A stretch of 64,000 nucleotides of DNA, from the NCBI RefSeq assembly GCF_040436365.1, contig NZ_AP026369.1:124001-188000 (forward strand). Reading direction: 5' to 3'. The translations under genes and the position numbers were made by a program. The notes under the pieces were generated by a model. The model was not told where the DNA came from and did no database searches. It worked only from the letters and a program-made list of their open reading frames with translations. Of this stretch, positions 14,485 through 23,172 are shown in pieces. Position 1 is the first letter of the stretch. Each line of letters starts with the position of its first letter. The stretch comes from Hydrogenimonas sp. SS33 (lineage in GTDB: Bacteria; Campylobacterota; Campylobacteria; Campylobacterales; Hydrogenimonadaceae).

Positions 14485-16575
14485 ATGATCGTCGACAAGC
14501 GGCTCCAGATCAAATCGCCGGTAGCCGCGCTCAAACCTGTGGGCGGCGACCGCCTGGCGCTCGCCGGGGCGGACGGCACGCTGCGCTTTTTCAAACTCGA
14601 TCCCGTCACGCTTCTGGACGGGTTCAAAACGACCCTCGACATCGACCCTTCCCTCTACAATGCCGCGGATGTCTCCCATGACGGCCGTTTCGTCGCCTTC
14701 GCCGTCAAAAAGGAGGGGGTTGCCGTCTTCAGCGCCCTTCACAAACGTCTGGTCTACCGTTTCCGGCGCCACGAGGGGGATGTGGAGTCGGTCCGCATGG
14801 GGGAAAAACGCGACTACCTCGCCACCGGCGGGCAGGATGGAAAAACCTTTCTCTGGAGCCTGGTGACGGGACGCATGGTGGCGTCGCTTCCCCACCACGC
14901 CGACTTCGTCACCGCCATCGCTTTCAGCCCCAACGGCCAGTGGATCGCCACCGGCGGATTCGACCGGAAAGTCCTGGTGACGAACATCTCCTCCCTCTCC
15001 CAGAGCTTTCGGCTCAGAGGCCACGGCGGGGCGATCACCGCCCTGCGTTTCATCGGCGGCCACCGTCTCGTGGCGGCGGACAAGAGCGGGGAGATCGTCG
15101 TCTGGGACTATTTCTCGTCGAAAGTGGTCAAACGGCTCAGAAAGATGCTCGACGAGGTGGTCTCCTTCGCCCTGACACCGGATGAGCGCTTTCTGTTCGC
15201 GGCGGACCGAAGCGGGATCGTTTCGCTCTACGATCTCGAAAACTACGACATGCTCTCTCTTCGCTATCTGAGCTATGCGCGCCCCATCCGCAAGATCGCC
15301 TATTCGAGTGTGGGGAACTACCTCGTGGTGGGGCTCGAAGATGGAGAGGTCACTTTCAACTCCCCGCTCAAAGAGAGTGCGAAGATGGAGGAGGCGATCG
15401 ACCGGGGGGATTTCACCGAAGCCTATGCCCTGGCGGAAGAGAACCCGCTGCTGCGTTACAGCGACGCCTACCTGCGTCTCGAAGCGCTCTGGAACGATGC
15501 CTACGAAGCGGCGGTGAAAGATCTGGAAGAGGGGCGTGTCGAAGAGGCGAAACAGGTGCTGGAGCCTTTCTACGGCGAAGGGGCCAAGCGGCTTCTTGCC
15601 CAGCAGCTGATACACGACTACCGTGAGTTCGGAAAGTTCAGGACCGCGGTGGAGCACCGAAAATACCAGCTCGCCTACTCCCTCGCCGCCCAGTACCCGA
15701 TGCTCAAACAGAACCCCCTTTACCGGAAAATGGAAAAAGAGTGGGAAAACCTCTTCGCAAAAGCCAAGAATATCGTACTCCAAAACGGGGGCGAAGAGAA
15801 GGTGCGGGAACTGCTCAAGCCGTTTTTGGGGATACCGGGAAAGAGCCTGCTCATCAGGACCCTGCTGGCGGAAAAAGAGGTCTACAAACTCTTCATGAAG
15901 CTGGTGGCGAAGAAAGATTACAAAAGCGCCGTCGAATTGGCCCGGCGCTATCCGGCGATCCGTGAACTTGAAGAGTACAAAAAAGTGGAGCGCATCGCCG
16001 ACGCGATCGCCCAGCAGGCGCAAGCGAAGCTGAAAGAGGGGGATTACGCCGAAGCCGCGAGGCTGGCCGACCGGCTCAGGGAGTTTCCCGACAAGAAGGA
16101 GCTGGCGGAAGAGATCAGGGAAGAGGCCAACCTCTACGCTTCCGCCATGCGCTACTTCGCGGAGAAGAACTATGCGGCGGTCTACCGCATCCTGGAGCAG
16201 TTTCCCCGGCTTGAAGAGACGAAGATCGTGCGCAATCTGGAAACGGCGTGGCAAAAGGTGGTGGAGCGGGGGGAAGTGTATGCCTCCCGGGGCGACATTG
16301 CGGGGTTGAAAAAGGTGTTTCGGCCATTCATGAAGATCGAAATGAAGCGGCTTAAAATCGCGGCGCTTTTTAAACAGGCATACATCGAACAGATCGAAAG
16401 ACTCCCCGAAGAACAACGGGAGGAGGCGGTTCGCCGTTATCTCGACCTTTTCGGCTTGGACGACGAGATCGGCTCCTGGCTCATGGACCACGGGCTTGCC
16501 GGGCGTTACGAAGAGATTCCGCCCCGGGATGCCATCCATATCGACTTCGAATCCCTGCCGGAGTCGGTCGTATGA
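14485..16575 (+). CDS. WD40 beta-propeller protein with C-terminal alpha-helical repeat domain
   Basis: 696 residues without signal peptide. Residues about 1-295 form WD40 repeats: GVAVFSALHKRLVYRFRRHE, DYLATGGQDGKTFLWSL, WIATGGFDRKVLVTNI, GHGGAITALRFIGG, SGEIVVWDYFSSKVV. From about 305 on it is purely helical, with four or so imperfect units built on a K/R-D/N-Y-x-x-A-x-x-L-A...Y/F-P-x-L core (GDFTEAYALAEENPLLR, RKYQLAYSLAAQYPMLK, KDYKSAVELARRYPAIR, KNYAAVYRILEQFPRLE). A propeller followed by an alpha-solenoid is a scaffold architecture. It lies 8 bases after ilvA and overlaps ppx, so it is in the same operon, but the sequence does not reveal a function. Confidence 0.88.
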   Translation: MIVDKRLQIKSPVAALKPVGGDRLALAGADGTLRFFKLDPVTLLDGFKTTLDIDPSLYNAADVSHDGRFVAFAVKKEGVAVFSALHKRLVYRFRRHEGDVESVRMGEKRDYLATGGQDGKTFLWSLVTGRMVASLPHHADFVTAIAFSPNGQWIATGGFDRKVLVTNISSLSQSFRLRGHGGAITALRFIGGHRLVAADKSGEIVVWDYFSSKVVKRLRKMLDEVVSFALTPDERFLFAADRSGIVSLYDLENYDMLSLRYLSYARPIRKIAYSSVGNYLVVGLEDGEVTFNSPLKESAKMEEAIDRGDFTEAYALAEENPLLRYSDAYLRLEALWNDAYEAAVKDLEEGRVEEAKQVLEPFYGEGAKRLLAQQLIHDYREFGKFRTAVEHRKYQLAYSLAAQYPMLKQNPLYRKMEKEWENLFAKAKNIVLQNGGEEKVRELLKPFLGIPGKSLLIRTLLAEKEVYKLFMKLVAKKDYKSAVELARRYPAIRELEEYKKVERIADAIAQQAQAKLKEGDYAEAARLADRLREFPDKKELAEEIREEANLYASAMRYFAEKNYAAVYRILEQFPRLEETKIVRNLETAWQKVVERGEVYASRGDIAGLKKVFRPFMKIEMKRLKIAALFKQAYIEQIERLPEEQREEAVRRYLDLFGLDDEIGSWLMDHGLAGRYEEIPPRDAIHIDFESLPESVV

Positions 16576-17483
16576 TCGCCGTCGACCTTGGGTCCAACAC
16601 TTTCCGGGCCGTCGAGATGGCGTGCGACACTCTCGAACCGGCGGCGGAGTACGAGAAGATTGTCCGTACCGCCGACGGGCTGGTGGAGACGGGGAAGATT
16701 TCGGATGCGGCGGTGGAGCGGATTGTCGCGGCGGCACGGGAGGCGAAAGAGCGGCTCGACTTCTCCCAGGGGGTCAGGGCGGTGACGACGGAGGCGATCC
16801 GCCGGGCAGCCAACGCATCCGAGGTTCTTGCACGCATCCACGAGCGAACGGGCCTTCGGTTCGAGACGATCAGCGGCGAGGAGGAGGCCCGCTACACCCT
16901 TCTGGCGGTGCGGACACGCCTCGAAAAACTGAGCCGGGAGAGCCGGCGTTTTCTGATGGTGGACATCGGGGGCGGGTCGACGGAGATTGCCTTCTTTCAT
17001 GAGGGGCGCATCGCCACCCGGAGTTTTCCGGTAGGCATCGTGACCCTCGCCCAGGGGTATGGAACGCTCGAAGCGATCGAAGCGGCCCTCCCTTCACTGA
17101 CGGCGCCGATGGCATCCTATGTAGAACAGATGCGGGCGGAAGGTTTCCGGCCCCGGCTTTTCGTCCCCACCGCCGGCACCCCCACCACGGTGGCGGCCAT
17201 GAAGCTGGGCATGACCTACGCCACCTACGATGCCCGCCGCGTCAACGGAACGACACTCACACCGGAAGAGCTGCAGCGGCAGTTTGAGAGGCTGATGTCA
17301 CTCGATGAAGCGGCGAGAACAGAGCTGGTGGGCGTCGGACGGGAGGACCTGATCGCCGCGGGCATTCTCATTTTCCGGCAGCTTTTTGCCGTTACCGGCT
17401 TTCTGGAAGCGACGGTCGTGGACGACGGCCTGCGGGAAGGGGTCGCCATCGCGGCATGCAGAGAGATGAACGGTAAACAGTGA
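16572..17483 (+). CDS. Ppx/GppA-family exopolyphosphatase
   Basis: 303 residues of the actin-fold phosphatase family that hydrolyses polyphosphate and/or pppGpp. MIAVDLGSNTFRAVEM is the first phosphate loop, VRAVTTEAIRRAANASEVL and SGEEEARYTLLAVR the following blocks, and VDIGGGSTEIAFFHEGR the second nucleotide-binding motif. It corresponds to the short, core-domain-only form. The ATG overlaps the stop of the WD40 gene (ATGA). The last residues (EMNGKQ) and the stop are encoded by a heptanucleotide array. Ppx versus GppA specificity cannot be decided. Confidence 0.9.
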   Translation: MIAVDLGSNTFRAVEMACDTLEPAAEYEKIVRTADGLVETGKISDAAVERIVAAAREAKERLDFSQGVRAVTTEAIRRAANASEVLARIHERTGLRFETISGEEEARYTLLAVRTRLEKLSRESRRFLMVDIGGGSTEIAFFHEGRIATRSFPVGIVTLAQGYGTLEAIEAALPSLTAPMASYVEQMRAEGFRPRLFVPTAGTPTTVAAMKLGMTYATYDARRVNGTTLTPEELQRQFERLMSLDEAARTELVGVGREDLIAAGILIFRQLFAVTGFLEATVVDDGLREGVAIAACREMNGKQ

Positions 17484-17514
17484 ACGGTAAACGTGAAACG
17501 GTGAACAGATAATG
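17466..17514 (+). repeat. Degenerate heptanucleotide tandem array at the ppx stop codon
   Basis: Seven 7-base units that begin inside the coding end of ppx: ATGAACG, GTAAACA, GTGAACG, GTAAACG, TGAAACG, GTGAACA, GATAATG. The ppx TGA is in the third unit, so the array contributes codons as well as the stop. Confidence 0.8.
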
Positions 17515-17573
17515 ATTTGTGATGCTTGTTTTGGGTTTGATGGCCGGGCATCGGTTTTTAACCTTTAATTGGA

Positions 17574-17579
17574 TATAAT
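17574..17579 (+). promoter_or_regulatory. -10 element for ilvB
   Basis: GGATATAATCGG contains a perfect TATAAT. The predicted start (~17586) leaves a 25-base leader with CAGGAGA before the ATG at 17611. No strong -35 is seen. There is no room for a leader-peptide attenuator between this -10 and the gene. Confidence 0.55.
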
Positions 17580-17610
17580 CGGCAAATTTCTAACCCCAGG
17601 AGAGACGGCA

Positions 17611-19302
17611 ATGCAGATGACCGGTGCACAGATGGTGATCGAAGCGATGAAGCTGGAGGGGGTCGATACGGTCTTCGGCTACCCCGGCGGCGCCATCATG
17701 AACGTCTATGACGAAGTCTACAAACAGAAAGATTTCCGGCACATCCTCACACGCCACGAACAGGCGGCGGTCCATGCGGCGGACGGGTATGCGCGGGCGA
17801 CGGGAAAGGTGGGGGTCGCCTTCGTCACCAGCGGTCCCGGCTTCACCAACGCGGTCACCGGTATCGCTACGGCCTACATGGACTCCGTTCCCCTGGTCGT
17901 CATCAGCGGGCAGGTGCCCATTTCGATGATCGGCACCGACGCGTTTCAGGAGATCGACGCCACCGGCATCAGCCGCAGCTGTACGAAACACAACTACCTG
18001 GTCCACAGCGCCAAAGAGCTGCCCCGTATCCTCAAGGAGGCGTTCTACCTGGCCCACAGCGGGCGTCCCGGGCCCGTACACATCGACATTCCCAAGGATG
18101 TGACGGCGGAGATGGCCGAATTCAACTATCCGACCCACATCGACCTGCCCACCTACAAGCCGACGACCCGTGGCAATGTCCGTCAGATCAAAAAGGCGGC
18201 GGAAGCGATCTGCCGGGCCAAGCGGCCCGTCTTCTACCTGGGCGGCGGCATCATCCATGCCGAAGCCGCGGGCCTGGTTAGGGAACTGGTCGATGTCACG
18301 CAGATCCCCGCCGTCGAAACCCTGATGGCCAGGGGAACCCTTCCCCACGACCATCCCCTGCTGCTGGGTATGGTAGGGATGCACGGAAGCTACCAGGCCA
18401 ACATGGCCATGAGCGAGGCGGACCTGATGATCGCCCTCGGGCCCCGTTTCGACGACCGGGTCACCGGAAAACTGAGCGAATTTGCCAAACACGCCAAAAT
18501 CATCCATGTCGACATCGACCCCAGCTCCATCGGCAAACTGGTCGATGTGGACTACCCGATCGTCGGCGACCTCAAAGAGGTGCTGGAAGTGATGCTGCCC
18601 AAGGTCAAGGAGTGCGTTGATCCCGACAAATACCAGGCGTGGCGGCAGATTCTGAAACGCTACAACGATATTCACCCCCTCCGTTACGAGGACAGCGACG
18701 AGGTGATCAAACCCCAGTGGGTCATCGAACGCACGGGGCAGCTGCTGGGAGAGAGGGCCGTCGTCTGTACCGACGTGGGGCAGCACCAGATGTGGACCGC
18801 CCAGTTCTACCCCTTCAGCTACCCGCGCCAGTTCATCACCAGCGGCGGCCTGGGGACCATGGGATTCGGCTTCCCCGCCGCCATCGGCGCCAAGAGGGGC
18901 GTGCCCGACAAGACGGTCATCAACTTCACAGGCGACGGGTCGATTCTGATGAACATCCAGGAGCTGGTGACGGCGGTGGAGAGCCGCCTGCCGGTGATCA
19001 ACATCATCCTCAACAACCACTACCTGGGCATGGTGCGGCAATGGCAGACCTTCTTCTACGAAAAACGCTACGCCGAAACCGACCTCAGTTTCCAGCCCGA
19101 CTTCGTCCGGTTGGCGGAAGCGTGCGGCGGTGTCGGCTACAGGGTCGAGACCAAGGAGGAGTTCGACGAAGCGCTGCAGGATGCGATCGACAAGGGGGTC
19201 GTCGCGATGATCGACGTCATCGTCGACAGAGAAGAGAATGTTCTGCCCATGGTTCCCAGCGGCGGAACGCTTTACAATATGATGCTGGAATACAAGGATT
19301 GA
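17611..19302 (+). CDS. ilvB: Acetolactate synthase large subunit
   Basis: ThDP- and FAD-dependent enzyme that makes acetolactate and acetohydroxybutyrate in branched-chain amino acid synthesis. N-terminal pyrimidine-binding domain: VFGYPGGAIMNVYDEV and the catalytic glutamate in RHEQAAVHAADGYAR; middle FAD domain around 195-330; C-terminal ThDP-binding motif GDGSILMNIQELVTAVE followed by LNNHYLGMVRQWQ. 563 residues. ATG 17611 is preferred over the reading from 17569 because AGGAGA precedes it by 7 bases and because the longer reading overlaps the -10. It is followed by ilvN after 2 bases and then lpxD, an order also found in Campylobacter. Confidence 0.96.
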   Translation: MQMTGAQMVIEAMKLEGVDTVFGYPGGAIMNVYDEVYKQKDFRHILTRHEQAAVHAADGYARATGKVGVAFVTSGPGFTNAVTGIATAYMDSVPLVVISGQVPISMIGTDAFQEIDATGISRSCTKHNYLVHSAKELPRILKEAFYLAHSGRPGPVHIDIPKDVTAEMAEFNYPTHIDLPTYKPTTRGNVRQIKKAAEAICRAKRPVFYLGGGIIHAEAAGLVRELVDVTQIPAVETLMARGTLPHDHPLLLGMVGMHGSYQANMAMSEADLMIALGPRFDDRVTGKLSEFAKHAKIIHVDIDPSSIGKLVDVDYPIVGDLKEVLEVMLPKVKECVDPDKYQAWRQILKRYNDIHPLRYEDSDEVIKPQWVIERTGQLLGERAVVCTDVGQHQMWTAQFYPFSYPRQFITSGGLGTMGFGFPAAIGAKRGVPDKTVINFTGDGSILMNIQELVTAVESRLPVINIILNNHYLGMVRQWQTFFYEKRYAETDLSFQPDFVRLAEACGGVGYRVETKEEFDEALQDAIDKGVVAMIDVIVDREENVLPMVPSGGTLYNMMLEYKD

Positions 19303-19304
19303 CA

Positions 19305-19778
19305 ATGAAAGTGGAAAGAAGAGTCATTTCGGTAATCGTCCAAAACGAACACAGCGTCCTTGCCCGCATCACAGGCCTCTTCGCCGCCCGGGGTTACAAT
19401 ATCGAAACCCTGACCGTCGCCCCCATTCCCGACAGCGACATGTCGCGGCTGACCATCGAAACCAGGGGGAATGTCAGGGTCATCGAACAGATCATCAAGC
19501 AGCTGCATAAACTGATCCCCACCTACAAGGTCATCGAACACGAAGAGATGATCGAGAAAGAGATGGTGATGATGAAGTTCCCCATCAACGAATCGTTGGC
19601 GGCGATCCAGGCGCTCTGCCAGGCCTACAACGGCGGCATCGCCAATGTCAGCAGCCAGCACATCATCACGATGGTGGCCGACGAACCCAGACGGGTCAAA
19701 CATTTCATCGAAGCGGCGCAGCGCTTCCACCCCGTCGAGATCGTCCGGGGCGGCGTCGTCGCCATGGAGCGTGAATGA
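19305..19778 (+). CDS. ilvN: Acetolactate synthase small (regulatory) subunit
   Basis: 157 residues with an N-terminal ACT domain (RRVISVIVQNEHSVLARITG, LFAARGYNIETLTVAPI) that binds valine and a C-terminal activation domain (MVMMKFPINESLAAIQALCQ, HIITMVADEPRRVKHFIEA). It binds the large subunit and confers feedback control. The ATG lies two bases after the ilvB stop; the stop overlaps the lpxD start (ATGA). A longer frame running upstream through ilvB is only a shadow. Confidence 0.95.
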   Translation: MKVERRVISVIVQNEHSVLARITGLFAARGYNIETLTVAPIPDSDMSRLTIETRGNVRVIEQIIKQLHKLIPTYKVIEHEEMIEKEMVMMKFPINESLAAIQALCQAYNGGIANVSSQHIITMVADEPRRVKHFIEAAQRFHPVEIVRGGVVAMERE

Positions 19779-20728
19779 GGCTCAGTGAAATCGCCGGGCG
19801 TGTCGGCCTCGCCTTCGAAGGGGCGGACACGGAGATCGAAGGGATCGCGACGCTGAAAAATGCGGATGAAAACCACCTCAGTTTTCTGGACAACCCGAAA
19901 TATCTGCATGACCTGTCAAAAACGAAGGCGGCGGCGGTGCTGGTCTCCCCCCGGTACGCCGACAAGGTGCCGGAAGGGACGGTTGCCCTCATCGACGAGG
20001 AACCCTACCTGAAACTGGCCCTTGTGAGCGCCCTTTTCGCACCCGATGTGATGAAAGAGGAGGGGGCCGAACCCCGGATTGGAGAAGGTTGCCGCATCGG
20101 GCCCAACGTCACCTTCGGTAAAAATGTGGTCGTAGAAGGCGGTGTGACGATCATGCCGGGGTGCTATATCGGCGACGATGTGACGATCGGGGAGGGGAGT
20201 CTGCTCTATCCCAACGTCACCCTCTACCATCAGACAGCTGTGGGGCGCAGGTGCATCATCCATGCCGGAACGGTTATCGGCAGCGACGGGTACGGTTTCG
20301 CCCATACACGCACGGGCGAACATGTCAAGCTCTACCAGCTGGGACGGGTCGTCATCGAAGATGAGGTGGAGATCGGCGCCAACTGTGCCATCGACCGGGG
20401 GACCCTGGAGGAGACCCGCATCCGCAAAGGGACCAAAATCGACAACCTGGTGCATGTCGCCCACAACTGCGATATAGGGGCGCATTCGCTCATTACAGGG
20501 CAGGTGGGGCTTTCCGGCTCCACGAAACTGGGCCGCAACGTGGTCATGGGAGGCCAGAGCGGAACCGCGGGGCATCTGGAAGTGGGCGATTTCGCCACCA
20601 TCGCGGCCCGCGGCGGCGTCACCAAGTCCCTTCCCGGAGGCAAAACCTATGCCGGTTTCCCCGCCATCGAACACAAAAAGTGGCTGAAACTCAACGCCCT
20701 TTTGATGCGGCTGCTCAAAAAAAGTTGA
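19775..20728 (+). CDS. lpxD: UDP-3-O-(R-3-hydroxymyristoyl)-glucosamine N-acyltransferase LpxD
   Basis: Transfers the amide-linked hydroxyacyl chain in lipid A synthesis. N-terminal uridine-binding domain with HLSFLDNPKYLHDL and AAAVLVSPRY, then a left-handed beta-helix of hexapeptide repeats (GEGCRIGPNVTFGKNVVVEG). The catalytic histidine is in LVHVAHNCDIGAHS. A short C-terminal helix follows. 317 residues, normal. The stop codon TGA lies inside the left terminus of a hairpin-array element, so the insertion site coincides with the gene end. Confidence 0.95.
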   Translation: MRLSEIAGRVGLAFEGADTEIEGIATLKNADENHLSFLDNPKYLHDLSKTKAAAVLVSPRYADKVPEGTVALIDEEPYLKLALVSALFAPDVMKEEGAEPRIGEGCRIGPNVTFGKNVVVEGGVTIMPGCYIGDDVTIGEGSLLYPNVTLYHQTAVGRRCIIHAGTVIGSDGYGFAHTRTGEHVKLYQLGRVVIEDEVEIGANCAIDRGTLEETRIRKGTKIDNLVHVAHNCDIGAHSLITGQVGLSGSTKLGRNVVMGGQSGTAGHLEVGDFATIAARGGVTKSLPGGKTYAGFPAIEHKKWLKLNALLMRLLKKS

Positions 20729-20850
20729 CATTACACAAAAGGTGTAATATCCTCTCGAAATCTCCGATTTCGAAGCTTTAGGGGGGGTGCAGGGGACATA
20801 GTGTCCCCGCCAAAGCTTGGGCTCTGCTCAAACTTTGCATAATATCATCA
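20723..20850 (+). repeat. Hairpin-array element, copy 2 (plus orientation)
   Basis: The outer stem here is ATTACAC / GTGTAAT instead of GTTACGC / GCGTAAC in other copies, i.e. both strands changed together. It is followed by CGAAATCtccGATTTCG, GGGGAC-atagt-GTCCCC and CAAAGCTTG-ggctctgct-CAAACTTTG. The lpxD stop codon is within its left end. Confidence 0.8.
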
Positions 20851-20866
20851 ATCAAAAGGAGGATAG

Positions 20867-21094
20867 ATGAAAGAGTCCAAGTTGATCAAAGAGATTCCGC
20901 TTGCGAGCAACGATGACGGTATGATCACCGTCGCCAATATCAAAGACCCCTACGGCCAAAACAGCGGAGAGGTGGTGAGTGTCGCCGTCTGGCTCTCCAA
21001 AAGCAGCGAAGAGCCGGACTGGAAAGTCCACATTCCTGCCGAGAACCTCGACGCGGTCATCGAAGCGCTTCAGGAAGCGAAAAAAGCGCTCTGA
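20867..21094 (+). CDS. Small hypothetical protein, possibly PC4-like
   Basis: 75 residues, preceded by AAAGGAGG. The pattern of alternating strands (GMITVANIKD, GEVVSVAVWLS), a W-K-x-H-I-P-A-E turn and a C-terminal helix (NLDAVIEALQEAKKAL) resembles the small PC4/p15-type single-stranded nucleic-acid-binding fold, in which W-K-x-x-x-x-x-x-L/I-P is followed by an amphipathic helix. That is a weak inference. The gene is bracketed on both sides by hairpin-array elements in opposite orientation, separating it from lpxD and the TonB receptor. Confidence 0.7.
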   Translation: MKESKLIKEIPLASNDDGMITVANIKDPYGQNSGEVVSVAVWLSKSSEEPDWKVHIPAENLDAVIEALQEAKKAL

Positions 21095-21101
21095 TCTTCA
21101 C

Positions 21102-21221
21102 CTGATGTAACGCAACGCTTGAGCAAAGCCCAAGCGTTGGCGGGGACACAATGTCCTCTCCCCCTAAAGCCTCGAAATCGAAGATTTCGAGATGACGTTA
21201 CGTTTTTTCGCAACGTCTTTA
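21102..21221 (-). repeat. Hairpin-array element, copy 3 (minus orientation)
   Basis: Inverted relative to copy 2. It has CAACGCTTG-agcaaagcc-CAAGCGTTG (perfect 9-bp stem with an altered pair relative to copies 4 and 6), GGGGAC-acaat-GTCC, CTCGAAATCgaaGATTTCGAG and a partly decayed outer stem GACGTTACG / CGCAACGTC. Confidence 0.8.
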
Positions 21222-21246
21222 ATTTGATAGTAAGGAGTTTGTTTCC

Positions 21247-23166
21247 ATGAAAATCGCCAAAGGTTTCAAGGGGCGCTACTTTTCTCTCGCCGCTATTGCC
21301 GCAACCGTCGGTTGTGTCAATCTGCAGGCAACCGAGAGTCGAACCGTCGCCCATGAACAACAGATCGTCCAACAAGACAGAAGCGACATCGACGAAGAGA
21401 CGGAATCTCTTGAAGATATCGTCGTCGAATCCGCACTTCCCTCCTCTTCCCCGCTCAAAAACATCACATCCGACATCTCCGTCATTACATCCGAAGAGCT
21501 GCAACAGAGGCATTACCGCAACCTGTTGGAGGCTTTGAAAGGCCAGACCTCCCTTTTTGTGACCCAAAACGGCGGCCCGGGGCAGTCTTCCGGATTTTTT
21601 CTGCACGGCATGGGGGCGGAAAACGTGCTGGTGCTGATCGACGGGATCCGCGTCAACGACCCGACCAGTACCAAAGGACAGGCGGAGCTGGAGCATCTCC
21701 GACTTGCCGACGTGAAGCAGATCGAAGTGGTCAAAGGGGCCCAGTCCGGTGTCTGGGGTGCCGATGCGGCCGGCGGTGTCATCAATATCGTCACCAAAAG
21801 AGCGAAAAAGGGGCTTCACTTCAGCGGCCATCTCGCCGGCGGAAGCTACCTGACCCATGAAGGCTCTCTCATCGCCTCCTACGGCAGTGAGAAGTTCACG
21901 CTCAAAGCGGGTTTCGACGGCTACAAAACCGACGGCTTTGCGCCCAAGACCACCTCGACATTCGACGCGGGAGATACCGAGCGTACCTATCTCGCGGCCT
22001 TGACGCTGCGTCCCACCGACACGACCAGAATTTCGGGAAACTACCGGCAAGTGGTTTCGGATTTCGATTACGAAGGGTTCAATGCCTCAACCTTTCAACC
22101 CGAAAAGCAGCATGGCAGCGCCGACCTGAAGTTCTACAACCTCAAAGCCGACCAGACCATCGGGGCGTTTACCGTCACCGGGTATGGCTGGGGAAGCCGT
22201 TTTGAGAGGGTTTACGACGGCAACGCCTACAAAGGCAATGAGTACGAGGGGGGTCTGAAAGGGCGTTTCTCCCTGGCCGGCGGCAGCTACAATATCGGTG
22301 TCAGTCACCGGCGTTCGAAGATGGACAAATCCTACGGAGCCGATTTTGACGGCAAGGTCCGAGACAATGCGGCCTACGGCTCTTTCGTTCAACCGGTGCT
22401 GGAGGGCAGGCTGGTCGCCAACGCGGCACTGCGATATGACAATTATGACGCCTACGACGACAAAACTACGGGAAAAGTGGGCTTGAAAGCCCTCTTTTTC
22501 GATGGAGCCGGCATCGCCGCCAACGTGGGAACCGGCTACCGCGTTCCCTCCCTTTACGAACGCTACGGCGACGGCGCCTATACGCTTTCCAACGACTCGC
22601 TCAAACCCGAATCGACCACGACCTACGATGCGAGGATCTTCGGGTACGGGGCGAAGATCGGCTATTTCTACAATGAAACTACCGATCTCATCGACTATGT
22701 TCCCGGAGCCAATTACGGCCCGGGACGCTACGAAAACGTAGAGGGAAAATCGAAAATCCAGGGGGTCGAAGTCGCCTATGAAAGGGCGATCGATGCGATC
22801 GATTCGGTTCTGAAACTCTCCTACGACTACCTCGATGCCAAGGATCAGAACGACAAACGGCTTTTGCGCCGCCCCAGGCATCGCGTGGGTGCCTCCTGGA
22901 GTCTTTTCCCGACAGAGAAACTCGACGTCACGCTCGATATGCAATATGCCGCCGATTATCTGGATGTCCATTACGAAGGCTATACGCCCAAAACCGTCCA
23001 GATGGGCGAATATATCGTCTTCAATGCCGTCATCAATTACGGCACGCCCCGATACGGCGGTTTCTATCTGAAAATCAACAACCTCTTCGACGAGGGTTAC
23101 CAGATCGTAGACGGCTACAATACCGAGGGGCAGAGCCTCTATGCCGGTTGGAGATTCGTCTACTAA
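21247..23166 (+). CDS. TonB-dependent outer-membrane receptor, BtuB-like
   Basis: 639 residues. Signal peptide at 1-27 (cleavage near NLQA-TES), TonB box-like EDIVVESA at about 58-65, plug domain with NLLEALKGQTSLFV, GMGAENVLVLIDGIRVNDP and QIEVVKGAQSGVWGADAAGG (the typical plug end), then a 22-strand-type barrel ending in an aromatic strand (LYAGWRFVY). The overall layout and plug motifs are closest to BtuB-type cobalamin receptors, but siderophore receptors share them. metE follows downstream, so the neighbourhood relates to methionine and B12 supply in theme only; I saw no cobalamin riboswitch upstream. Start chosen for the AAGGAG just upstream. Confidence 0.88.
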   Translation: MKIAKGFKGRYFSLAAIAATVGCVNLQATESRTVAHEQQIVQQDRSDIDEETESLEDIVVESALPSSSPLKNITSDISVITSEELQQRHYRNLLEALKGQTSLFVTQNGGPGQSSGFFLHGMGAENVLVLIDGIRVNDPTSTKGQAELEHLRLADVKQIEVVKGAQSGVWGADAAGGVINIVTKRAKKGLHFSGHLAGGSYLTHEGSLIASYGSEKFTLKAGFDGYKTDGFAPKTTSTFDAGDTERTYLAALTLRPTDTTRISGNYRQVVSDFDYEGFNASTFQPEKQHGSADLKFYNLKADQTIGAFTVTGYGWGSRFERVYDGNAYKGNEYEGGLKGRFSLAGGSYNIGVSHRRSKMDKSYGADFDGKVRDNAAYGSFVQPVLEGRLVANAALRYDNYDAYDDKTTGKVGLKALFFDGAGIAANVGTGYRVPSLYERYGDGAYTLSNDSLKPESTTTYDARIFGYGAKIGYFYNETTDLIDYVPGANYGPGRYENVEGKSKIQGVEVAYERAIDAIDSVLKLSYDYLDAKDQNDKRLLRRPRHRVGASWSLFPTEKLDVTLDMQYAADYLDVHYEGYTPKTVQMGEYIVFNAVINYGTPRYGGFYLKINNLFDEGYQIVDGYNTEGQSLYAGWRFVY

Positions 23167-23172
23167 GCGGTT

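Noticed and set aside
17490-17610. Leader-peptide attenuator or T-box upstream of ilvB
   Set aside because: No branched-chain-rich leader frame and no terminator hairpin lie between the TATAAT and ilvB; the leader is about 25 bases.
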